13,661 nt of DNA. It comes from Hymenopellis radicata. Its lineage: Eukaryota; Basidiomycota; Agaricomycetes; Agaricales; Physalacriaceae. The stretch spans positions 1 to 13,661 of the forward strand of contig JADNRX010001145.1 in the NCBI GenBank assembly GCA_015501595.1, written 5' to 3'. A program made the position numbers and the translations under genes. The notes under the pieces are model-generated. The model had not been told where the DNA came from. It did no database searches and saw nothing but the letters and a program-made list of their open reading frames with translations. Within the stretch, counting starts at the first letter, position 1; each line of letters begins with the position of its first letter. Positions 1 through 9,732 of this stretch are shown here, in pieces.

Positions 1-420
1 TTGTTTGATAGCCGAGTTTCCTGGACTGTCATGCCTGGCTGGCGAGGCCGTCTGCACTGCGCGTTTGCACAGCGTAGCGTCCCCGTCGTCGGTAACTCTT
101 CATCGGGTGCGACACGTCTGGCTAATCGATCTCTGTCCCGTAAGTTTCTCTTACTTCGATTTCCACCTTTCTAACTTGTATTAAAGCTGAATATCCTCAA
201 GCCCCGCTGGCGCAGCTCTCATGTCGGAGTCGTTGTCAACTGCCGGTCTCCTGTTGGACTGGATCTCTGTTCTGACGCGACTGATCAATCGGGTGGGTAA
301 GTCTCGTCTATTCACAATCATTTCTACCGGTGTTTGACTCTATTTTTTTTAGAATATTTAAGCCTGGCCGGCGAGGCCACAGTTAGGATATCAAATGCAC
401 GATTCCGTGCATGTTTTCAT
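1..420 (+). repeat. Left repeat-exon array (three exons with GC-rich core)
   Basis: Seen: exons about 12-139, 187-296 and 353-420 are separated by introns 140-186 and 297-352 and followed by a donor at 421. An acceptor-like TAG ends at position 11. The core GCCTGGCCGGCGAGGCC is exact at 362-378, has one mismatch at 33-49 and is degenerate at 201-217. In the first exon the core lies 21 bases after the acceptor, the same spacing as in the right-hand array. The intron 140-186 has a textbook CTAAC branch site. The motif frame (A-W-P/L-A-R-P) is stopped by TAG in the first exon and by TAA in the third, so I cannot make a continuous protein. The array continues left of the window. It is either a spliced non-coding transcript or a decayed repeat gene. 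Confidence 0.7.
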
Positions 421-955
421 GTAAGTTGTTCATCTGTGCTAATTTCAGTTGCTTACCCACTTCACAGTCGTTAAGCCTCTTCTGGTAATCAGGCCTTGTT
501 CGTCTTTGCGGTCTGCATGTTCCTGCCCGACGACGCCGTGTTTGAAGCCGACTTTGATGATGTCCGCGATTTAGGACTTGGAAGTTTCACCAACGCGGCA
601 CCTCATGTAAGTCTTGTTTCTACCTTCATTTCTGCACTTGTCTGATGCATTTACAGAGCCCGTACTCGAAGACCGGCGGTGATGTGCAAGCCCGCGGGTA
701 CGGTCCGCACTTCTTGCAAGTTCTTTGAATTTTTTTTGTTTTACTGGTTTGCCTGTTGAGCAGCGATTCGACTCGCATCTGCAAGCCTATTTTGACGAAT
801 ATTCGAGTGTTTCTTAGTTGTTGAAACCAAAACTCGGAAACCGACCAAGATGTGCGTCTTGTTTTGAAGAGCCGGATCGCGATGATGTGGTGAGTTCGTA
901 TCTTCCCGTTACCTGTAATTGACACTTCTACTACCCTTAAACTAACACTTTCTAG
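421..955 (+). other. Chain of four introns downstream of the left array
   Basis: Introns are readable at 421-468 (or to 475), 607-656, 698-763 and 890-955. All are GT..AG and 48-66 bases long. CTTAC, CTGAT and CTAAC-type branch sites are visible in the first, second and fourth; the third, 698-763, is the weakest. The exons between them (469-606, 657-697, 764-889) lack the GC-rich core. The exon after 955 has no clear end before SET1, so this transcript may end near 960-1200 or run into the SET1 leader. Confidence 0.55.
517..824 (+). CDS. Possible small spliced ORF, unknown product
   Basis: If translation starts at the ATG at 517, the frame runs through exon 517-606, crosses introns 607-656 and 698-763 and stops at TGA 822-824, giving about 63 residues. 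It begins MFLPDDAVFEADFDDV, is acidic at first and more basic near the end. The frame staying open across two independently placed introns is the only support. Upstream of 517 the same frame is open back to a TAA at 472-474, so the true start could also be an earlier exon joined with an acceptor at 475. There is no recognisable domain and no signal peptide. It could equally be part of the non-coding exon chain around it. Confidence 0.22.
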
Positions 956-1202
956 CACTTGCCATTACCTTGTCCCCGCTGCTTGTTGGTGGGACATGGT
1001 ATTTTTTTTTAAAACTGTACGTGCCGGGTACGGCAGGGGAAACTATTGTCAATTTTTTTTTCCAGGGTTTACGGTCGCACGGGGAGAGGGTCTACAGAGC
1101 GCGGGGCGCTTACTAAGCTAGCAGAGAACGCGTAGAAACAAGTAGAGCACAAAATAGAGTCGATTTACAAAAGTTGAACGTGATCGAGCGTGAACTGCCT
1201 AA
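956..1202 (+). other. SET1 upstream region / leader
   Basis: This stretch holds two T-runs (about 1002-1010 and 1054-1062, the second ending in an acceptor-like CCAG at 1066) and no clear TATA box. The only ATG before the SET1 reading frame opens is at 996. One speculative leader model starts there, uses a donor at 1028 (GTACGG) and an acceptor ending at 1240 (TTCTTCAG). This puts the ATG in frame with the SET1 body, but it needs a 213-base intron, much longer than any other here. No other feature is supported. Confidence 0.35.
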
Positions 1203-4200
1203 TTGAGCGAAGCCTACTCGGGGCCAACAATTTTCTTCAGCGACGACTCCCACCACACAACACACGACGAGCATGGACTTCCCTACGCACGAGGAGCCGC
1301 CGTGGATCCACCGCCACCACCACCACCACCACCTCCTCCTCCTCCAATACATGCACCACCTCCACCTCCTCCTACAGACGAGAGCAGTGAAGCGCCACCA
1401 CCACCGCGTATATCGATCGCGTTGAAGCCGAGTGTGGGTGTGTTGTCGGGTGGCGTGGATCTTGGAGGTGGAAAGCAAGAGAAAGACGTGGTTCCGAAAG
1501 AACAAGGTCCGTTTATGACCATCCCAAATTTTATTTATTTATTGACAAATTTAATACAGACAAAGACGCGATTGAGAATGCATTGGACAACACGCTAGAG
1601 ACGCTAGTGCCAGGGGTGGTCAAGCTCAAGGCGGCGTTCAGTCCGAGCCCGAGCCCGGAGCCGCCGGATGATCTGTGGGAGGGCGAGCATCCGAGTTCGA
1701 GTAGAGAGGCGGGTCCGTCGAGAGCGCGCGTGTTGCATGGGCTTCCGCCACGGCCGAGATCTAGGGAAAGGGAGCGAGAGAGGGAGTCGTATACGCGTGC
1801 GCGGTCGAGGTCAAGGGATAGAGAGAGGTCGAGGCGGGACACGTATCGACCGCGATCGAGGGAGAGGTATACCAGACGCGACCGCTCTTCACCGCGTCGT
1901 TCCACACCGCCGAGGCCAAGGCCGCCTACTCCGGAACAGATGTCAGTACATGAGGAGCCCCCGGAGCCTGCACCGCCGTCACCAAAGTATTCGCTGCCAC
2001 CGTTACCTGCGTATCCGCCAGAAGAGGGATATCCAGAAGGAGTGTGCTCGTATAGAGTACTCTTCGATCCTGCGTTTAATCGTCTTCCGACCGAGGGTGT
2101 GGGTTCTGGGAGGGTGGGATGGACGCCGGCGGGAGAGGAGGGTGGTGAGCCTGTGCAAGACGCGAGCAAGCCATTACCGCCGTATTGGCATCATCTCATT
2201 GATGCGGTGCGTGTTGCGGATGCGGGACGGCCTGAGGAGGCGCGGAGAGTACGTGGTGGGAAAGGGAGGGAGAAGGATAAGGGCAAGGAGAGGGAGAGGG
2301 AAGTGTTGGTGAGAGTGAAGGGCGAGGTGTTGGATGACGGCGCGTGGGTGCGTGTTCCGGGCAAGGACGGGGAAGAAACTCTGTGGATCCGAGAGCCGGC
2401 GGTGGACGAGCCGATAGTGGATCCAAGACGACGACCGGGAGGGAAGAAGAAGATGCGAATGGAGCTTTATGAGCTGTCCTACGAGTATGATTCGGTTCTT
2501 GGCGGACCGTTTGGACAAGCGTCGAGTTTTCCCCCGCCTCCCCCGAACGCGTTGTTGTTTTCGAATCTCTCACCTTTTACGAGCGCGGCGGCGTTGAGAA
2601 AGTATCTGAGTGCGTATGGGGTAGTCAAGGGCGTCGAGGCGCGTGTCGATCGCGAGACTGGCGGCGCGTGGGGTGTTGTGAGGGTGTTGTTTGATGAGGG
2701 TGATGTGGCGAGAAAGGTCTGGGAGGGAGTTAGTGTGTCGATGCCTGGGAATGGGCCATGGAAAGGTGAGTTGAAATTACTTTTTCTTTCAACGCTAAAT
2801 GATTTGCAGGCACCACAGATGAGATTCGACTAATTACACCTGCGATGCGTGCTACCCTTGGTACAGGTAGCGACGATGTCCATGTGTGCTTTGATGGTGA
2901 CGGACGACGGTGTGAGGCGGTGGTGAAGGAGCTCGAACGGCGGAAGAAGGCCAAGACGCAAGCCGCCGTCAGTGCTGCGCCCAAAGCCGCGACTCCCAAG
3001 GTCAATGGAGCGACTCCTGTTCAACTCAAGGTGAACGGAGGCGCGGGTACGCCACATGGAGGCACGCCGAGGACACTACATCCTTCCCTTCCCTCTCTTC
3101 CTAAATCAGCCCACTCTCTACCTAAACCACCTTTCCCATTACCGCCGAAACCAGGACCCGTAGCGTCTACCAGGGATCCCAGTTTAGCTGCTACCCCCAT
3201 GCGACCTGTGGATGAGCGCGAGGCAGACAAGGAGCGCGAACGTGAAAAGATGGAGATTCTCAAGCGCGCAAGACAAGCTGTGGGTGGTGTTGTCGATGAT
3301 AAGGAGAAAGAGAAGGAGGTTGAGGAGGGTCGAAGACGAGGACGGCTGGAGGGATTTAAAGTGCGTCAGACGAGGGTCTATGACCGACGCGAGCGGGAGA
3401 GGAGTCGCAGTAGGAGTCGCAGTCGGTCGAGGGAGCGACGGTGGGATACGTATCGTGGGAGAGGGTATCGCTCGAGATCGAGGGATAGGCGCTATAGCCG
3501 GCACGAAGGAAGAGGGCGGTATACACCACCCCCGCCGCAGAGGCTGGTTAGTGAGGATGATGTGGAAGAGAGGCTCAAGGCGAATGGGCGCGATCATGTT
3601 CTTGTTACGTTTGTCGATGGACGGGTGAGTATTTTCTTGTTGTTCTTGATCTCTACTGATACATTGCAGTCACTCGGTCCTAACACGGACGACGAAGTAC
3701 GCTTGTTTTTTGAGCGGGCTGGCTTCGGATCTGACGTCGAGAGCGTGCTTTGTTGGTCCGTTGCTGGAGCACAGAGCGGCGCGTATGTGACGTTTGGGAA
3801 GGGTGATGTGGCAAGGCGGGCGGTGAGGGTGCTTGACAGCGAGGCGCGGCGTATGGTCGGGTATCGAGAGGTACGCGTTCGCGTCGGTGAAGCGGTGACT
3901 TGTGGGGGCGTCTGGACTGGTAAGTTTCCTTCTGTCTATTTATCTCTTACTCACATTCGCCAGGCTTTGACGGTAAACGAAATAAAAAATGGGACGACCT
4001 GGAGCTTCTTGAGGCTGCTGCACGCATGATCGTGGAGGAGGTGCGCAAGGTCATTGTCAAGGATGTGCGAGAGGGCGTGGTGGTCGGAGAAGTCCGCCGC
4101 GTCGTTCGCATGGGTCCGCAGATCGAGGAACGGGTAAAGGAGACAAAGCAGCAGAAGACCGGCCTCAAGGGACTCCGCTTTCGCAAGGCAGATCAACCGG

Positions 4201-5591
4201 ACAAGGAGAAACGCAAGCGGGAGGAGGAGGAGACTGTTCGTCCTGTCAAGAGGAGAAAACTGGTCGAATCCGAGGAGGAGGAAGAGCCGACGCCGAAGCG
4301 ACCACACCATGAGATTGACGAGGAAGGCGAGAGCGAAGTGGATGTGGAGGAAGAGGAGATCAGGCCGGCGAAGAAACTCAAGATCGAGAAAAAGGTCAAG
4401 AAGCCGAAGAAGGTCAAGACGACGAAGAAGAGGATGGTTGTGGTGGAGGAGCCAGAGTCGGAGGATGAAGAGGAGGTGTCGTTGCCGGTTGTCGAGCTGG
4501 AGCCGCTTACCCCGGAGCCTTCGCGCTCGCCCACGCCCACACCCGAACCTCAACCAGAGCCAGAGGAGGAGGATCTGGGTGTCTGGGCCGACGACGAAGA
4601 CCGCTGGTTCGCGCGTCTCGCGCTGGATGCTTCTTCGTCCCCGCCTCAGCCTCCGGTTCCCGAGGAGGGCGACGCGGATAATGCGCCACACAAGAGCGGC
4701 GCGGCGCGGACGGAGGGCTACTATGAGATCCGCATCGAGGACAAGCTGCGGTACGTGACGCAGTACGCGGAGCGGCAGCGTGTCGCGGAGGACTTGAAGG
4801 ACTCTGGGAATGTGAATGCGAATAATATTCCAGGGGGGGGTAGTGGGGGTGGGGCTTCTGAGAGTCCGACGAAGGGTGTGGTGAGCAGCCGGAGCAACCG
4901 GGCGAGCAATCGGGTGAAGAACAAGGCGCTGGAGGACATACATAATCTGAACAAGGCGATTTCGGCGTCGCTCGCTGGGGAGGGGAAGGGGAGTAGTCGG
5001 GCGCAGACGCTGCAGGCCTCGTCGGATCTGACGTTCAAGTTTAACCAGCTGCAGACGCGGAAGAAGCATTTGAGGTTTGCGAGGAGTCCGATACATAGTT
5101 GGGGGTTGTATGCTTTGGAGAGGATAAGTAAGGGCGAGATGGTATGTCCTCTTCCTTCTTTCTTTTGTCATCCTTACTTATTTGGTGAAAAGGTCATCGA
5201 GTACGTGGGCCAGGTCGTGCGCGCGCAGGTCGCGGAGCGCAGGGAGCGCGCATATGAAAGGCAGGGGATCGGGAGCAGCTACCTCTTTCGGATCGACGAG
5301 GAGGAGGTGGTGGACGCGACGAAGAGCGGGAATTTGGGGCGGCTGATCAACCACTCGTGCGACCCGAACTGCAATGCGAAGATTATACCGGTGAATGGGG
5401 TTAAGAAGATTGTGATCTATGCAAAGGTGGATATCGAGCTGGGGGATGAGATTACCTATGGTGAGTGCTTTCTTTGTGTGTGTGATGAGGATGGTGGCTG
5501 ATGTGTGTTAGACTATCATTTTCCGATTGAGCAGGATAATAAGATTCCGTGTTTGTGTGGGGCGGTGAGGTGTCGTGGGTATCTCAATTAG
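1203..5591 (+). CDS. SET1: Set1-type histone H3 lysine-4 methyltransferase (COMPASS catalytic subunit)
   Basis: Catalytic subunit of nuclear COMPASS, expected to mono-, di- and trimethylate H3K4 at active promoters. Exons: 1203-1506, 1560-2765, 2810-3624, 3670-3919, 3964-5141, 5193-5460, 5512-5591. Joined, they keep one frame of about 1366 codons. Domains, counting from 1203: polyproline N-terminus (36-57), SR-rich (160-218), RRM-like (428-515), second SR-rich (695-738), Set1-associated domain (749-850), charged Lys/Glu segment (913-1030), N-SET with TEGYYEIRIEDKLRY (1062-1222), SET (1223-1346) with HSWGLYALE, the SAM/active-site motif RLINHSCDPNC (5340-5372) and DEITYDYHFP, then post-SET Zn motif CLCGAVRC and the end RGYLN. 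This order is diagnostic of Set1. Odd point: the frame opens at 1203 after a TAA at 1200-1202 and has no usable ATG, so the start is unresolved. An excellent-context ATG at 1273 lies in a different frame. Confidence 0.95.
1308..1346 (+). repeat. CCN triplet microsatellite encoding 13 prolines
   Basis: Thirteen consecutive CCA/CCG/CCT codons in the SET1 first exon, followed after three codons by a second run of six. Read one base later, from the ATG at 1273, the same DNA gives histidine and leucine runs. Slippage here could change length, or could shift frame if an indel is not a multiple of three, which matters for the unresolved start. Confidence 0.9.
3625..3669 (+). other. SET1 intron 3, in-frame and stop-free
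   Basis: A 45-base GT..AG intron with a CTGAT branch site. It lies exactly between codons in the Set1-associated domain. Its length is a multiple of three and it has no in-frame stop, so an unspliced message would add 15 mostly hydrophobic residues rather than truncate the protein. Confidence 0.8.
5142..5192 (+). other. SET1 intron 5, in-frame and stop-free, inside the SET domain
   Basis: A 51-base intron between GEM and VIEYVG of the SET domain. Retention would insert 17 residues without a stop. The conserved continuity GEMVIEYVG after removal shows that the spliced form is the functional one. Confidence 0.85.
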
Positions 5592-6020
5592 CCATTTGTC
5601 GTGTTTATCGTGTTGTTTTTTTGTTATCATCTTATTTATCTCTCTCCTCATCTTGTTACATTATTGCATTGCAATGTCTATTGAATTGTGCTACGACGAC
5701 GATGACCGACTGTGCATCCCCGCGCTCGCGAGGACTGAACGTTCATCTCTGGACTGTCACGGTAGTATACAATTGTAAGATACGTAGTATGTACAGCGGT
5801 GAGAAGAGTTGTTTTCTGAGAAGTACGGTCAGCATCAGAAACGCACACGAGAGATGAAAGGAACACACTTTCGACGCTAAGGTGCAGTCTGTTCAATCTG
5901 TATCGAGACGCGTCGACTCCCGTTTGACGAACCTCAGTGGTTCTGGCAAACCGACGTGTACCTTACACCGAGTCGGCTGGCTCGCTCCTTCGCGACTAGA
6001 TATCCTGATGATAAGAAGTA
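5592..6020. other. SET1 3' flank between converging units
   Basis: The first 100 bases after the stop codon are T-rich with no perfect AATAAA, as is common in fungal 3' UTRs. The rest is mixed sequence in which I see no supported gene. The short ORFs on both strands here lack ATGs in good context, domains and a splice framework. The - strand spliced region begins at 6021, so this is a tail-to-tail junction. Confidence 0.6.
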
Positions 6021-6269
6021 CTAATCGACAAGTGAGTGAATACGAAAACAAGACGATCAAGAGACGTACCATGGTTAATTCCTTCTTACGACACGGAGAA
6101 GCCAGACACGACAGTACTCGAGGTGACAATCAATGTCCTCGTTGAAGCCGCAAAGTTGTCGCGACGTTCAGCGCGTCTTGTTCAATTGAGAAGGTTGCAG
6201 CGATGAGTTCATCTAAATGGAACGGTTAGGCTTAGTGTTCTGCATCACGAACAGGAAGAAATCACTCAC

Positions 6270-6698
6270 CGAGCAAATGGTCATAACATGAACCTTTGTC
6301 GTACAGCGCGAAGACCCAGAGTCGCGAAGGCACGATGCGGACAGCAGATCAGTGACATTCAACAAGTAGTCCTTCAAGACAAGTCCTGTAAGACTTGACT
6401 TTAGTCGACATCAAGACAAAGCATGTTAATGAACATACCGAAGACATACGAGAAGGGAGACGCGAGCATCCGCGAGCACAGCGGCGAAGGCCGCTGCTCC
6501 CTTCTCCGCCATCACACAGCAGGACGTTGCTATTTGACGTGCAGTCAACACTGACAAGGGTTCACCTAGACCCGTGTCGAGTTCCGAGAGATCAGTGGTG
6601 ACAAGGTCGAGAACAAGTCGAGACACAAGAAACTCTTCAAAGGAGGTCAGGTAATACGTGTTGTTTAGAATCACGAGTAATCATTATACAACAATGTC
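6270..6698 (-). pseudogene. Membrane-protein-like exon with C-terminal tail
   Basis: In exon 6439-6698 an open frame of about 80 codons reads LLVILNNTYYLTSFEEFLVS and continues RLVLDL, then AAAFAAVLADARVSLL before the donor at 6438. After splicing to 6386 it runs 11 more residues to a TGA. A hydrophobic stretch followed by SR(L/F)xLxL is reminiscent of the last membrane helix and tail of the multi-helix DUF6533/DUF6534-type proteins abundant in Agaricomycetes; that family link is a guess from memory of the pattern. Upstream, the frame is closed by TAA TGA within the same exon, and the exon joined to it enters in another frame. Hence it is called a relic rather than a gene. Confidence 0.35.
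6428..6510 (-). repeat. Duplicated block, copy 1 (stem-forming)
   Basis: Matches 6745-6827 at a constant offset of 317 bases with no gap; 6451-6488 is identical to 6768-6805 over 38 bases. The block spans the donor of intron 6387-6438 and the exon end before it. It contains nested inverted repeats: AGAAGGGAG/CTCCCTTCT outside, CGCG(6 bases)CGCG, and AGCGGC/GCCGCT around a four-base loop. Together these could form a three-way junction. Confidence 0.85.
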
Positions 6699-7027
6699 CT
6701 ATTGAGGGTCGACGTTAGTCCCGGCATCACGACGAATCAACAGTAATGAACATACCTAAGAGATATCAGAAGGGAGACGCGAGCATCCGCGAGCACAGCG
6801 GCGAACGCCGCTGCCCTCTTCTGTCCTTCCGGCAAAACAAGGTTTCTATGCGATATATAAAGAAAGCCTGGTGGAACGATGAGCCCGGTGAAATGATAAC
6901 AACAGCATAATTGACGTACCTCTGGTCAACGACAGGGATGAGAATCCCGAGCCTCGATGATAATCCAAGGGCATGACATGAACGAGAGTGTAAGCATAGT
7001 CGTAACCTTCGTATTCGTCCCACAACA
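6671..7027 (-). pseudogene. Paralogous exon set ending in the same alanine-rich motif
   Basis: A frame opening just after a TGA at about 7027 (LLWDEYEGYDYAYTLVHVMP) splices over intron 6868-6919 into exon 6756-6867. It reads AAAFAAVLADARVSLL near its end, crosses intron 6699-6755 and stops at TGA 6671-6673. That is about 82 codons over two introns. The motif, the splice phase after it (two bases left over) and the nearby stop match the neighbouring relic at 6270-6698, so these look like two tandem copies of one gene's 3' end. There is no in-frame ATG at the start. In the exon upstream, a hydrophobic frame (LTVGLLMDAMIVVGRIRR) sits in a different phase, suggesting a frameshift. Confidence 0.35.
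6745..6827 (-). repeat. Duplicated block, copy 2 (stem-forming)
   Basis: Second copy of 6428-6510, at the donor of intron 6699-6755. The inner inverted repeat is extended to seven base pairs here (AGCGGCG / CGCCGCT). The outer stem is imperfect because the right side reads CCCTCTTCT instead of CTCCCTTCT. The encoded motif AAAFAAVLADARVSLL is kept in both copies. Confidence 0.85.
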
Positions 7028-7668
7028 ATCATCGCGTCCATAAGCAGTCCCACAGTCAAAGGCGCGTTCATATCGCAACGTCCAGCGCTACGCGTGAAAG
7101 GCACGACTGCAACGAGAAGTCAGTTCAAGTGAGAAATGGGAGAAAAACAAGAATTACTTACCATCGCGTGTCAAGGGCGCCGATGAATCCCATACTCGAT
7201 GAAGAAACATTCACCGATAGCCCCCTTCAGATTAGTGAAGAGTTCAAGTAACGACTGAACTTCCCGCCGACATCCCGAACATCATGCCGCCCAGACATGG
7301 GCAACGTCTGGTGGGTGCAGTATCCGCCGTTCCAGCATAACGACGGCGTAGATAGCAGCAAGAGGCACAACATCACGTCCTACAGTGGTCATCCGCTGTC
7401 CAACGTTGGACTACAGAGTAGTGTGAGATGACTTGGAAAGTGGTTGAAATTAATAATCTCACCTTGGAACGAGGAATGTGTCCACGGCGTCCATACTGTG
7501 TACATGGCACATTCAGCATGTAAACCCTCTATTGACAGCACAGATGTCTGAGTAGGGTGCCAAAATCCCGACGCCGCGAAGAATGTCCCGCCTGAGTCGC
7601 GTCGGCCGATGCTCGGGGTTTGGCAGCCATTAACGATAGCGTAGATGCTGCAGACGAGTGTAAGCGCA

Positions 7669-8019
7669 CTAAAGATGGTCCATGTCGACTCTTGAGGCAA
7701 TTATCGAAGCCTTGGAAAACCCTTCGAGTCAAAGGGTCCAGAAGTCAGTCATAGTTTGACTCACAGTTAAACAACGAAGGCACGTCGGCTTCCAGGACTT
7801 GGTACGGGCATTCAATGAGTCGTAAGGTATCCATTGATATGGCGAACAGGAGCCTTGAGTTGCAAAATCGTGATCAGCTGAATGCCAGTTCGCCGACTCG
7901 AAAACGGACTGACTTGAGTGGGCCTGTGGAACAACAATCATCGTCAGCGCAGAGTTAATTTGTAGAGGGTAAGAGTTTACCATGTTGAAGGTCTTGAGGT
8001 CATCGTGGACGGGGTTCAT
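7669..8019 (-). CDS. Possible small spliced ORF, unknown product
   Basis: From the ATG at 8019 the frame reads MNPVHDDLKTFNM, splices across intron 7924-7980 into exon 7765-7923 (53 open codons, no leftover base), crosses intron 7711-7764 and stops at TAG 7669-7671. The total is about 79 residues. Both junctions keep frame. The ATG context is weak (C at -3) and the next upstream in-frame codons reach a TGA. No domain is recognised. It is most likely a fragment of the larger - strand spliced region. Confidence 0.22.
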
Positions 8020-8084
8020 GTGGCATCTGTTGGTAAATATTTCATCAACCTGCGGATAAAGGGTGAGTACGTCGAAATTCTTAC

Positions 8085-9404
8085 CGGACAACAGAGGATC
8101 ACTAGGAAGCCTTCATGTATCGTGAGGGCAGGAATTAGCCTTGTGTTGAGGTTGAACAACATCGAGACGTCTTCCCGCTGGCCGTCAGACCGCCGCGCCT
8201 ATACAAACCCCGTTTCAACTTGATGTCAATGTTGGTGGAAGCGGCGGCGTCCTGGACAGAAAGCGCGACGTGTCATGTATACTGAATGATATGTCGATAA
8301 AGAGCCACCGGCTCTTTGGTTCGCCTAAGGAGGAAATCTGAGAAATAAGATTGGATGCAAAAGAGGAACATACCGCAGAGGAACCCGAAGCCTAGGCAGC
8401 TTACGACGCCCGTAGTGCATTCCTGACAATATTTAGGACATTATCAGTGCGACAGATAGTCGCAAGGTCGCCGAACGCCGACCTCCCAAAAGTGATCCCG
8501 CCTCAGGCGAAGTCGTGTCCAGCGAGGTCACGGACAAGGACGGCGCCATCCTCGTGCCTTGAAGAGCAGCTTAACGTGTCCAAGGTGCGATATACACGGC
8601 GATATGGTCGCCTCGGGAGCCCTAGGTAGTAAAATGAAAAAGGTTAGTATTCGTGAAATATCAAGGCGGGTAAGGACTGACCGACAAAGAATGCGAAAAG
8701 CTGGCTATGCGCACCTTACGGAGGGTGTTACTGAAGAGTCATAACGCCTAATCATGGCGCTAGATCGACGACAACCCGTAAAACGCCCAAGAACCAGAAC
8801 TATATTCTACCTAGGTCGAAGTCGAAGTGGGCGGGCATCCGGACAGCGACGAGGGAGTACCGGTGCGTTCATCAGAGGCTAGATGGGTTTAGCAAGCGAT
8901 ATGAGGCGCGTCACAAACGTCGGCTGTGTCCTAGACTAAAAATGAGCAACTTGAGGTTAGCATGAAAATGTGCAAACTCACCAAAATGGGGCAGAACACT
9001 ACAGACTGTCCAAAATTGACGGAATCCCGGCCAGAATAGGTCCTTATCAATCCCAGGTGACGGTTGAAACCGAGGATACGGTGCGGGGCCGAATGTCCAA
9101 TTTAGTGTGCCCGGCGAAGTCAAAGTCGCGTCGCTCACGGTGCAGCGACAAAGGAGACGGCGTAGCCAGTGAATCTGGATCGGAATATGCTCCAAATAAC
9201 GGGTATGTCGTCCGCTAGAGGTTTGGCGTTGGTCCCGAAACGACGTCGTACTCCGTTTCGTGGTCATATCGACCAAGAGCAACACCGGCGGCGGTCGCAC
9301 AACGCGACAGGCAAGCAGAACCGAGAGAAATCACGATTGATAGCTAGAGCGTTTGGTCTTGAGGTCTGAGTCGTCCACGGAAGCCCGTGCCAAAGTTGGT
9401 CAAG
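8085..9404 (-). other. Long exons of the - strand region, content unassigned
   Basis: Exons 8085-8324, 8374-8621, 8682-8930 and 8982-9404 are long for this locus and may hide unrecognised introns. Within 8982-9404 one frame is open for about 100 codons, with a Pro/Trp/Phe-rich part (LNWTFGPAPYPRFQPSPG). Its ATG candidates are poorly supported and it does not join to its neighbours in frame. I recognise no family. Confidence 0.3.
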
Positions 9405-9732
9405 CTAGATGATGGTGGTAAGTAAGAGAGAGCCCGATCAGGAAGGTCACACATACCAGTTCGTGTAGAGTTGATCAAGAGAAATCCTGGCAAAGGGTAA
9501 GAAGACGCGTTGAATATGTCAACGAAAGTGTTACTTACCTAGATAATGGGATTTGAGGTATTACAACGGATCTGACACGAAGCCTGTCAGTTAAGGCAGG
9601 TAACCAGTCAAGAAGGAAAACAAACCATATGATCCAAGGAGTCAAGTACATGAAGGCGAGAGGTATAGAGGGCCTAGTAATGGTATTAGAATCGTGAACC
9701 GAGCGTATAAGAAGCGATAATGTAAATGTTAC

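Noticed and set aside
1531..2169. Gly/Ser/Leu-rich - strand frame opposite the SR-rich part of SET1
   Set aside because: Shadow of the Arg/Ser codons of SET1, with no independent start context or domain.
3951..5171. 406-codon open frame on the - strand opposite SET1
   Set aside because: It is the mirror of the Lys/Glu-rich and N-SET coding sequence, giving Leu/Arg runs. SET1 on the + strand has clear domains and introns; this frame has none.
5549..5857. Short + strand ORFs after the SET1 stop
   Set aside because: They overlap the SET1 last exon or its T-rich 3' flank, start in poor context and show no protein-like composition.
8911..9300. 129-codon - strand ORF as a stand-alone gene
   Set aside because: It reads through the intron 8931-8981, which has a perfect GCTAACC branch site, and the start has no supporting context or recognisable domain.
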